The position numbers and the translations under genes are program-made. 64,000 bases of DNA from Gordionus sp. m RMFG-2023 (taxonomy: Eukaryota; Nematomorpha; Gordioida; Chordodea; Parachordodidae). The stretch spans positions 22,818,846 through 22,882,845 of the forward strand of contig NC_088779.1 in assembly GCF_954871325.1 (NCBI RefSeq), read 5' to 3'. Of this stretch, positions 48,714-57,254 are shown one piece after another. The first letter of the stretch is position 1, and each line of letters opens with the position of its first letter. Below the pieces are notes generated by a model, which was not told where the DNA came from, did no database searches, and saw only the letters and a program-made list of their open reading frames with translations.

Positions 48714-48950
48714 ATGTTCGCCTTCAAACTACTAAATGTACCCCATCAAATCTCCATCTACGATATTTTATTTGATTTAACCTATAATTGCGATGTCAAC
48801 TTTTCTAGGATAAACGGTACGGAGGATGTGCTGTTTGAATTTATGAATTTAAGAGACATGATAAATTGCTTTGAATTATTAAACGGGAAACACTATATTT
48901 ACGGCGATAGTGATTTCATTGAATTAATTTGTATATTCGTTAAAACATAA
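48714..48950 (+). CDS. Leader ORF of gypsy, RRM-like
   Basis: A 78-residue frame between the 5' LTR and gag. It reads FAFKLLNVPHQISIYDILFD at the start and TEDVLFEFMNLRDMINCFEL then NGKHY later, which fits the strand-helix-strand-strand-helix pattern of an RNA recognition motif, with VLFEFM in the place of RNP1. Residue-level similarity is modest and this is inference. A second short frame from ATG 48643 (30 residues) overlaps just upstream in another frame, so the ORF may have lost its original start by a one-base change, or a donor-like GGTAAGT at 48682 may be used. Stops separate it from gag, although the frame is the same. Confidence 0.45.
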   Translation: MFAFKLLNVPHQISIYDILFDLTYNCDVNFSRINGTEDVLFEFMNLRDMINCFELLNGKHYIYGDSDFIELICIFVKT

Positions 48951-49025
48951 ATAGTTATACCAAAACTTGATTTAATAAAATAATAAATGTTATAATTGCT
49001 TATTTATGTGTCTTATTAATTAAAT

Positions 49026-50465
49026 ATGGAAATTAAACAAGAATTTACACATAAGATCCCTAAGTTAGTGGGTCCTCTTACTGAAATTTATTTAGACAGA
49101 ATATTAAATTACTTTTCGACCAGTACATTATCGGACTCTATTAAAATTAATACTTTGCTTAATAATTTATCAGAAGAAGTTTTTGACGACATTAAGGCAA
49201 TTTGTTCTGATACCGATATTTTAGATCTTAAAATTGTGATTAAAAAGTTAACCTATCTTTTACCAGCGCTAAATTTAAATACTTTAATTAATAAATTTAA
49301 TCTTCTTCAACAAAACTCATCAGAGAGTTTTATGCTGTGGTACATTAGAGTATCGAAACTTCATAAGAAATGTAATTTTTTGGACGATAGTAGATTAAAA
49401 GAGAAGTTACGGACATCTACTTTAAACGATAAAATTAAAAACAAATTCTCCAAAAATTTTGACCTTACATTGAATCAGATGGTGGAATTAGGGGTGAAAC
49501 TGGACTCTAGTAATATTAAGTCTGAGGATAATGATATAAGTTATATAAATAATGTCAAAAAGTCCGATAAAGATAAAAATTTTTGCAGTAGAAATGATAA
49601 TAATTTTAGAAATAATTTTAGAAATAATTATGATAATAGATATAGAAATGGGAATTACAATAATAATTTTAGATACAATTATGGTAATAATAATTCGCGA
49701 TACCACGATAATTATAACAATTATAACTATAACAATTATCGCTATAATAATAATAATCAATCGAATTATGGTAGAAATAATACATGGTATGATAATAATC
49801 AAAGAAAACAAATCCAATACGGTGACGGAAATCGTAACAATTACCAATCTTATTACAACAACTCAAATAATTATAGAGGTAATGATAATAATCAGAGAAA
49901 GCATATACAATATAACAACAACTCAAATAATTATAGAGGTAATGATAATAATCAGAGAAAGCAAATACAATATAATAACAACTCAAATAATTATAGAAGT
50001 GGCGACGAAAATAATAGAAAGCAAATACAATACAATAATGATTACAACATGAATATTGAGGAAATTATTGAAGAGAAAGTTGATTCTACAAAGAACAAAG
50101 ATGATAATGATTTTAATGTCAACAATTTATCTGGTGACGTGATTAATGACAAAGATAACGCATTTATAACTACTGTAAAAGTGAACGATGTTGTTACTTG
50201 TATGCAAGTGGACACTGGATCCAAATACACTATTATACCTCATGGTCTGGCTAAAAAAATTGGTATTAGAGATCTTAAGAAATCCGAGCTACAACTCACT
50301 GCTTATGACGGGAATTTAATCAAAATCATAGGAACTACTCAAGTTAAAGTGACTTATGATGGTATTTCCAAACATTTACAAGCGGTAGTGGTTGAATCAA
50401 GTAAAAATGCCTTGTTGGGACGTACGTGGATCAATGCTTTCAAAAATATTTTAAAAAATTTATAG
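49026..50465 (+). CDS. gag: Gypsy Gag-protease polyprotein
   Basis: 479 residues. Residues 1-165 form a helical capsid-like region (LRTSTLNDKIKNKFSKNF). Residues 190-345 are extremely rich in Asn, Arg and Tyr and contain a 20-residue unit (YNNNSNNYRGNDNNQRK core) repeated three times at 60-bp spacing from 49861. No CCHC zinc knuckle is present; the Arg/Asn/Tyr tract may replace it for RNA binding. An aspartic protease follows, with QVDTGSKYTIIP near residue 395 and the flap-end motif LLGRTWI near 465. The frame ends TAG at 50463, inside slippery sequence that leads to pol. Confidence 0.9.
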   Translation: MEIKQEFTHKIPKLVGPLTEIYLDRILNYFSTSTLSDSIKINTLLNNLSEEVFDDIKAICSDTDILDLKIVIKKLTYLLPALNLNTLINKFNLLQQNSSESFMLWYIRVSKLHKKCNFLDDSRLKEKLRTSTLNDKIKNKFSKNFDLTLNQMVELGVKLDSSNIKSEDNDISYINNVKKSDKDKNFCSRNDNNFRNNFRNNYDNRYRNGNYNNNFRYNYGNNNSRYHDNYNNYNYNNYRYNNNNQSNYGRNNTWYDNNQRKQIQYGDGNRNNYQSYYNNSNNYRGNDNNQRKHIQYNNNSNNYRGNDNNQRKQIQYNNNSNNYRSGDENNRKQIQYNNDYNMNIEEIIEEKVDSTKNKDDNDFNVNNLSGDVINDKDNAFITTVKVNDVVTCMQVDTGSKYTIIPHGLAKKIGIRDLKKSELQLTAYDGNLIKIIGTTQVKVTYDGISKHLQAVVVESSKNALLGRTWINAFKNILKNL

Positions 50466-52987
50466 CAAATATTGACACTAATTACGAAGATGAAATAAAA
50501 AAATTGATTAAAGAGTGTGAATCGAAATTAATTAATGGGCCAATCAACAAAGCAAGTGTCAAGTTACATTTAAGAAGTGATGCCCAACCTAAAATTATAC
50601 CGCCTAGACGTATTCCTTATTCAAAAATTAATCTTGTTAGTAATGAACTTAAAAAATGGATACATGATAAAATTATTGAGCCGGTGAATGATGTCCGATG
50701 GGCAAGTCCTGTTACCGCTGTCTACAAAGATGATGGGAGCATTAGGCTTTGCGCTGATTTTAAGGATACTGTAAACCCAGCTCTAGAAGACTTTAGATAC
50801 CCTCTACCACGAATTAATGATCTAATTGCTAAACTTTCGGAAGGAAAGAAATTTACGAAGATTGACTTTAAAAATGCTTTCTTACAGATTCCAATTGATA
50901 AAAGTTGCAGAAATATTTTAACCATATCTACGCATAAGGGATATTACCAATTTACTAGACTTCCTTTTGGGCTTAAGACCTCATCTGCAATTTTTCAACA
51001 GATTATGGATCAAATCTTCGGTGACATGGATGACGTTATATTTTATATTGATGATTTACTTATAACTGGAAAAAACGATGAAGCCCACCTAAACAACATA
51101 AAAAAAGTATTTGATAGGATATCATCGTATGGGCTAATACCTAACTTTAATAAAAGTGTGTTCTTTAAAAACAAAGTGAGGTTCCTGGGTCATGATATTG
51201 ACGCTAAGGGGATTCATGCTAATCACGACAAAATTGAAGCAATAATTAATATGCCAGAACCAAAATCAGCTGCTGAATTATCAACATTTCTGGGAATGGC
51301 TGGCTACTATAGAAAATTTTTGAACAATTTTGCGGAAATTGCCGATCCTCTTTATAAGATTGTCAACAAAGAAAAATGGGCTTGGAACCTAGAACACTCT
51401 AAAAGTTTTAATGATCTAAAGAAGTTAATTAGTCTTCCACCTGCTTTGACATATTTTAACCCTGAATTACCTATAGGGATAGCCACTGACGCATCTAAAT
51501 GTGGTTTAGGAGCTGTACTATTTCATATTGAAAAAGATGGTAAAGAAAAACCTATAGCTTTCGCGTCGAGAACTTTATTAAAATCTGAAATGAACTATAC
51601 CAATATTGAGCGTGCGGCTCTCGCTATAATGTTCGCCATAAAGAGATTTCAGGAATATTTAATCGGCACAAAATTTACAATTATTACTGACCATAAGCCT
51701 CTAGTTCACATCTTCACCAAGGGTCTTAAGGATAATAGCACCATGTCGTTAAGACTCCAGAAGTGGAATATTACATTAGGAGGATATGATTTTAATATAA
51801 AGTATAAAGCCGGTAAATATAATGTTGTTCCTGATTGCCTTTCAAGATTACCACAAGAATGTCGTGATGAAACTATTGAAAATGTAACCATTATAAATGA
51901 ATATGAGGACTTACCTATTAACTTTGATCAAATCCGTGATGAAACTTTGAAAGATACGGAATTAAAACAAGTCATAAATGATATTAATAACAACAGACCT
52001 AAAATGAATAATATTTATAAAAACATTGAATTGGAATTAAGTATAATTAAAGATTGTCTTTACAAAAGCAATAAAATCATAATTCCGTCTAACATGAGAA
52101 AAACTATACTACAGTCATTACATGAAGGTCACTTGGGAGCAGGAAAAATCAAATCCTTAGCCAAAGATTACATGTGGTGGCCTGGTATAAATAATGATAT
52201 CGTTATGGAAGTGAAAAGTTGTGACGATTGTAATATATATCACGATAATCATATAAAGATACAAAAACCATGGGTTTCGGCAACCAAACCGTTTGAAAGG
52301 ATACATATAGATTATGCGGGTCCGTTTTTCACAAAAAATTGGTTGATAATAGTCGATGCCTACAGCAAATTTCCAATTATTATTCCTGTTAAAAATATTA
52401 CGACTGATGTTACTTTAAAAGAAATCTTTAAAACTATTTCGCTATACGGAATACCTGAAACTATAGTTACTGATAACGGCACTAACTTTACGAGTAACGA
52501 TTTTGAAAAATTTTGCAACAATTTTGGTATTAAACATGTGCTTACATCTGCTTATCACCAGCAATCCAATGGCCAGGTTGAACGCATGGTTAGAACGTTC
52601 AAAACACATATGAAAAGGAATATTAAAATAGACCCAGATATCGCACTTAGCAAATTTTTACTTAATTACAGAAATACGCGTAATGATACTACAGGAGTTA
52701 CACCATCACAGAGAATGTTTAATCGAGATATTAGAATTAAATGGGACTTATTAAAACCGATGGAGGAGAAGGAGAATAAAATAAACGTTACTTTACCACG
52801 AAATAGAACTTTTTATGTAGGAGATTTTGTTTGGTATAAAATACAAGGGGATGATAAATGGTGCAAAGGTATTATCACACATAAAGAAAGTGATATGATG
52901 TTCCAAATTAAGACTGAGAAAGGTATTTTGAGGAGACATTTAGATCAAATAAGAATTAGAAACTGTTTTAACACAATTATTAAATGA
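50426..52987 (+). CDS. pol: Gypsy Pol: RT, RNase H, integrase
   Basis: 853 codons with no break. Reverse transcriptase has RLCADFKDTVNPAL near residue 107, LPFGLKTSSAIFQQIMD, and the catalytic YIDDLL near 206. RNase H shows TDASKCGLGAVLF near 353. Integrase has the HHCC finger (HEGHLGAG at 565, then CDDCN), HIDYAGPF at 626, VTDNGTNF at 680 and GQVERMVRTF at 716, so all three DDE residues are present. A GDFVWYKIQGDDKW module lies near the end. The real start is by frameshift near 50455, not at the internal ATG 50426. No chromodomain. The frame ends TGA at 52985; the usual basic tail continues in another frame. Confidence 0.95.
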   Translation: MDQCFQKYFKKFIANIDTNYEDEIKKLIKECESKLINGPINKASVKLHLRSDAQPKIIPPRRIPYSKINLVSNELKKWIHDKIIEPVNDVRWASPVTAVYKDDGSIRLCADFKDTVNPALEDFRYPLPRINDLIAKLSEGKKFTKIDFKNAFLQIPIDKSCRNILTISTHKGYYQFTRLPFGLKTSSAIFQQIMDQIFGDMDDVIFYIDDLLITGKNDEAHLNNIKKVFDRISSYGLIPNFNKSVFFKNKVRFLGHDIDAKGIHANHDKIEAIINMPEPKSAAELSTFLGMAGYYRKFLNNFAEIADPLYKIVNKEKWAWNLEHSKSFNDLKKLISLPPALTYFNPELPIGIATDASKCGLGAVLFHIEKDGKEKPIAFASRTLLKSEMNYTNIERAALAIMFAIKRFQEYLIGTKFTIITDHKPLVHIFTKGLKDNSTMSLRLQKWNITLGGYDFNIKYKAGKYNVVPDCLSRLPQECRDETIENVTIINEYEDLPINFDQIRDETLKDTELKQVINDINNNRPKMNNIYKNIELELSIIKDCLYKSNKIIIPSNMRKTILQSLHEGHLGAGKIKSLAKDYMWWPGINNDIVMEVKSCDDCNIYHDNHIKIQKPWVSATKPFERIHIDYAGPFFTKNWLIIVDAYSKFPIIIPVKNITTDVTLKEIFKTISLYGIPETIVTDNGTNFTSNDFEKFCNNFGIKHVLTSAYHQQSNGQVERMVRTFKTHMKRNIKIDPDIALSKFLLNYRNTRNDTTGVTPSQRMFNRDIRIKWDLLKPMEEKENKINVTLPRNRTFYVGDFVWYKIQGDDKWCKGIITHKESDMMFQIKTEKGILRRHLDQIRIRNCFNTIIK
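50450..50462 (+). promoter_or_regulatory. -1 ribosomal frameshift site, gag to pol
   Basis: Directly before the gag stop the sequence offers three overlapping heptamers in the correct frame register: TTTAAAA (50450-50456), AAAAAAT (50453-50459) and AAATTTA (50456-50462). All fit X-XXY-YYZ. pol is in the -1 frame and open from before this point, so slipping here joins protease to reverse transcriptase. Confidence 0.75.
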
Positions 52988-53015
52988 CTCTAAGGATTCT
53001 TTTAAGGAGGGAAGT

Positions 53016-53120
53016 ATGGATAAAAATATAAAAATTACTGATAATAACGATATAACACCTATCTCTAGACCTGTGCGAATAAAAAAAAAACCTGCTAATT
53101 TAAAAGACTATGTAACTTAA
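53016..53120 (+). CDS. Displaced C-terminal tail of Pol
   Basis: A short frame ending TAA at 53120, with ISRPVRIKKKPANLKDYV, the type of basic Arg/Lys-Pro tail that usually closes gypsy Pol (RRSxRxRKPPxRL). The same frame is open upstream from 52986 (DSKDSFKEGS), one codon after the pol stop but shifted. A single-base indel near 52985 would explain it; whether the tail is ever translated is unknown. Confidence 0.5.
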   Translation: MDKNIKITDNNDITPISRPVRIKKKPANLKDYVT

Positions 53121-53529
53121 AATATAAAATAAATGTTTAATTGCATAAACTAAATTAAATATTAAAACGCTTATATTAAAACGCAAAAAATTAAAACGCT
53201 AAAAATATAACAATCTTATTGATTTATCATTCTTCATTTATTCTTATGATGAACTATTATTTCTTATTCGCAACTTATTTATGATAATAACAATTTCGGA
53301 AAAATGATAATTAACAATTGAGTACTATCAAACAAGCTATGATTTATGGAGACAATTTACGATATAGATATCAAGCTTGTGATTAAACAAACCAACGTGC
53401 AAAATCGAATTGATCAAACCAACGATTGGGACAAGCCAACGTTATGATGATTTATGATACAACTTGATTACCAAAATGGTTAACCACTTGGACAACAAAC
53501 TCTCTGTGTCTTCTCCGATGAAATTATCA

Positions 53530-53541
53530 GAAGAGGGAGAA
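53530..53541 (+). other. Gypsy polypurine tract
   Basis: GAAGAGGGAGAA directly abuts the 3' LTR, the plus-strand DNA priming site. Confidence 0.8.
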
Positions 53542-53799
53542 TGTTGCGTTATTCTAATTTCTTAATCTTATTATATATTTTTATAATCTAATTTTTTGTT
53601 ATTTGTTATAATCTAATTTTATTTTATAAACGGCGTAACCTTACTTTTTTATATATTATTTTACTTTTTTGTATTTTAGAAAATGTATATATACCTTTAG
53701 AAAAGAAAAAGAAAGGAGTTAATAAAATATATTTTTTATTTAATAAAGTTAATATAACATATTTATTATTCACCGGCACATAATTCATGTTACTCTACA
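53542..53799 (+). repeat. Gypsy 3' LTR
   Basis: 258 bp, differing from the 5' LTR by one extra A (CACATAATTC against CACATATTC). Followed by the target duplication ATTAT. Confidence 0.92.
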
Positions 53800-53825
53800 A
53801 TTATTATATTATTTTTTATTAATCA

Positions 53826-54005
53826 TAGCGTTTTATATTTTTAGCGTTTTATATTTTTAGCGTTTTATATTTTTAGCGTTTTATATTTTTAGCGTTTTAT
53901 ATTTTTTGCGTTTTATATTTTTTGCGTTTTATATTTTTTGTGTTTTACATTTTTTTATTAGTAGAGTTTTAATATTTAATTAGTAGCGTTTTAATATTTA
54001 ATTTA
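53826..54005. repeat. Minisatellite, 16-bp AGCGTTTTATATTTTT unit
   Basis: About seven units at 53829-53943, decaying into GTAGCGTTTTAATATTTAATT by 54005. Part of the outer LTR element. The inverse motif (AAAACGCTTATATTAAAACG) occurs at 53165-53205 in the 3' untranslated part of the gypsy element. Confidence 0.85.
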
Positions 54006-54749
54006 TTTTTATTTATTGTCAATCTCGAGGTTAAAATATGCAAATATTATGCACATTTCCCTCTCTTAAAAAAATTTAAAATTTCACACAATATTTTTCT
54101 AAAATAATGATGTTTAATTTTTACATAACCTTTTGTCTTCAAAAGCTTTATTTCAAAAACATTTTTATCATATTAAGTATTACTTATAAGGGTTATTTAA
54201 ATCAATCCCTTTTAATTCATATGTTTTAATTACACTTTAATATATTTAAAATTAAAGTTTTATCTTCTTGTTTAGGATTTATAATGGTTTATATTTAATT
54301 ATATCTAAGAATTCATTTTTAGGATTAGTTGTTAATTTACAACAATTGGTCATCATTCAAGAAATCAAAAATAATATTTCACTAAGAATTTAAGTAAATA
54401 ATTTTTTAAAGGCTTTTTGTGTGTTCAAATATATCCATTATGATTTTACATTTTAGTGATTTTAAAAATTTATAGCATGCCTTTATCCTGGCATAAAATT
54501 TTAATTTTTATTTTCTTCTTACGTGGATTAGAATAATAAGTAATCATCATTGGTCTCACAAAATAGAATTCATAACCTATCGTTCAACTTCCATATCAGT
54601 TCTTCCTAGGTTGTCACATTAGGTTAGGTGCTGGTTATCATATTCCAGTCCAACATCCAGAGCCGGGACACCATGAAGAAAGAAGCTTTTTGCATGAAAG
54701 AACGTGCTAAGGTTTGATTCTTGGTCATCTCCATAGATTAAGCAATCAA

Positions 54750-54895
54750 CACAATAGGTAGTTAATAGGTAGTCATATAAATAGAGTCATCTCAATGGAT
54801 TAAACAATCGTCACAATAGGTCGTCATATAAATCGAGTCATCTCAATGGATTAAACAATCGTCACAATAGGTAGTCATATTAATAAATAAGGTAG
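54750..54895. repeat. Tandem repeat, about 60-bp unit
   Basis: Roughly two and a half copies of a unit with CACAATAGGTAGTCATATAA and GAGTCATCTCAATGGATTAA. It lies in the interior of the outer LTR element; non-coding. Confidence 0.8.
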
Positions 54896-55318
54896 TCATC
54901 ACAATTTCGAATTTAATTTAATTTTTACTTTTTTATTTTAATTTTAGGCAAATTTTATATATTTTCTTCTTTTTCTTCTTTTTTTTTTACAAAAACGTAA
55001 CAGGGCGCCATAAAAGAAACAAGAAGTTAACAAGTTATATTTATTCTAAATTAATTTTTTTTTTACTTTTTTTTTCTTACCTTTTATAATTTTGTAAATT
55101 TGGATAAAATTTTGACTATCGAAAAGAAAAGTCAAAAAAATTTTATATGTCCTTTTATCATCTCCAATATCTAACGACGAATTTGCTTTTTATTTTTACA
55201 AAAGAAATCAAGGTAAGGATATTTTTTAATTTTTTTTAAAACTTTTATTATTTAACTTTATTTTATTTTTTAAAAAAGAAAGAAAAACGAAAAACGTACC
55301 ACCGTAACCGGGGCACCA

Positions 55319-55546
55319 TAAAATAATCTATTCAAATTAATTATTTTTTAAAATATTTTCTTTTTTATTCTTTTTTTTACTATATCTAAAAACATAGTAT
55401 ATATATATAAAAAAAGTTAATTGAAAAATATATAATATCACGTTTTTGTGAATAGTTAAATTATATCAAACACATCAATTTATAATATAAGATTAACTAT
55501 TCAAATTTAAGATTAATTCTTTAAATTTATATATGATCAATCAACA
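55319..55546 (-). repeat. 5' LTR of outer element
   Basis: 228 bp, near identical to 47613-47840. The primer-binding-like TGGTGCCCCGGTTACGG is adjacent on the minus strand (55302-55318 in + coordinates). Confidence 0.88.
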
Positions 55547-55551
55547 ATTTT

Positions 55552-57254
55552 GAATTTTTGTCTGGCCTATTATTAGAATTTACATTATATACAAAGTATT
55601 TTGAATAATTAATTTTTTTGAAACATAATATATTATTTTTTTTAAATTTGCTAAAAAAACAAATTAAGAAAAAACACCTCCGAATTTGTAGTGATCTCAT
55701 ATTTTTTACAAAATTCTTTTTGATTACTTAAAGAGATTATTAAAAAATACTTCATAGCTCCAGGTTCAAAAGTTTTTGATTTCAGTCCAAGATAGCAGGG
55801 TTTTGAATCCGACAATACGTATCAATTTGATTCAATTTAAGGAAATAGAAGCCTTAGTGTAAATAGTTAATTTTGAAATTTAACTGTAACTAGTAACTTC
55901 TTATATTCTTACGAATTAAACCAGTAAATGTAACTAGTTACGCTTCAAAAGTAACTTTTAACAACACTAGTTGACATATAATTTTATAAAATGTAATCTG
56001 TAATTTCAAATTTAAATACGGCAGAACTTTATTTTTACCTGATGATAGTCATAATTTATAATAAAATATGTGATTATTAATATTATTACAATATGATTTA
56101 TATTCCTCCTTATCGTTTTGATTGACAAAAATGTAACAAAATATAAACCGAATATCTTTGTAAGACAAATTTATTTTAATCATGATTTTACGTGTTGCAC
56201 AATAATTTATGTTATGTTAAATATTGGCATATTAAATAAATATCAATATCATAACAGTAAATCTATATATAGTGCATATATGCAAACATTATGAAATTTT
56301 ATTGCTGCACTTATATTTTAGACATATTTGATATAGTTATAATACTAATATTTATGTAATTATTACAAATGATATAAGATAACAAATTATAAACCAGAAT
56401 TATTATTAGAATTATAGAAAGATTGACAAGAATTCAATAAAACCCATTGGCATTTTTTTTGCTCTGGGAGAGGCCTAAACCTTAAAACCACCTCGTATCT
56501 ATGCCATTTCTTGATAGGAAGTGTTGAAATCTGGATGAGTAAGAAAATTTTATATTTAATATATTTTCGAGGAGACTTTTGTTTTGAGTTTCTTAAAGAA
56601 ACTAGCAAATCGCTGCATTTGTGGATTGGCCCATATGTCAAGTCATAAAGGATTTTTATTTAAAAAAAATTCCTGCCACCCAAATAGAAAATGAAGTGGT
56701 CATTCAAGCATAACCACTTCAAATTACTATTAGCAAATTCGCCCCTTTCAGAAATTTATCTGTTCTCGTAAATATTCTTTTAAGTGAATAAAGTTTTTCC
56801 CTACACATCCTTCACCCGATATTCCCTAAAAAATATATATCACTATAAACTAGAATTTGATTGAAAAATAAGAAAATTTAATAATTTTTCAGCAACTAGG
56901 TTTAAAATTTTAGAAAAAAACATTCTTATAAAAAAAGTGAAAACCAATTATTTTTATAAAAATATAACATGGTCAAAGGTCTACAATAAGTTGACCTAAA
57001 GCCCTCCAATAAAATCTATGAAAACTAATTGCCCCCCCCCCACCCCCACCCCTTACAAAATAATGGCCACGCTAATTACTATTAGTTAATATGATAGAAA
57101 TTAAGAATGTTATGTATAAATTTTATTTTAAATCTTATATGTTGAATCAAATAGAATATACTAGCTGCATTTTTATAACAATCAAATTAAATAGTTTATA
57201 CACGGAAGATTTTTTTTAAAAATTAGCTAAAAGTTTTCCAATCATAAATTTACT
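55552..57254. other. No gene; poly-C tract
   Basis: AT-rich. A minus-strand frame of 84 codons at 56387-56641 is less AT-rich than its flanks but has no recognisable motif. A C-rich run (CCCCCCCCCCACCCCCACCC) lies near 57031. TAACTAGTTACG-type inverted motifs near 55890-55960 could be part of a worn MITE. Confidence 0.35.

Larger units (their letters stand above)
48283..53799 (+). mobile_element. Mag-like Ty3/gypsy retrotransposon, near intact
   Basis: 5.5 kb with 257/258-bp LTRs (48283-48539, 53542-53799) that start TGTTGCG and end CTCTACA, a 5-bp duplication ATTAT on both sides, a primer-binding site after the 5' LTR and a polypurine tract GAAGAGGGAGAA (53530-53541) before the 3' LTR. It encodes a small leader ORF, gag-protease, and pol (RT, RNase H, integrase). 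There is no env. The LTRs differ by about one base, so insertion is recent. The RT block CADFKDTVNPAL, YPLPRINDLI points to the Mag clade. It sits inside the older minus-strand LTR element. Confidence 0.93.
47613..55546 (-). mobile_element. Outer LTR element, coding-poor, minus strand
   Basis: Direct 228-bp repeats at both ends are nearly identical and the whole is flanked by the 5-bp duplication ATTTT (47608-47612, 55547-55551). On the minus strand each LTR starts TGTTGATTGATC and ends ATTATTTTA. A primer-binding-like TGGTGCCCCGGTTACGG follows the 55.3-kb LTR, and a purine tract AGAAGAGGGGGAA precedes the 47.6-kb LTR, which fixes the orientation. Its own interior (47841-48282 and 53800-55318, about 2 kb) shows no gag or pol, so it is a non-autonomous LTR element. 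The gypsy element at 48283 is inserted into it. Confidence 0.85.

Noticed and set aside
49488-50052. Overlapping Ile-rich and Tyr-rich frames of 105-166 residues on both strands
   Set aside because: Shadows of the Asn/Arg/Tyr repeat region of Gag read in other frames.
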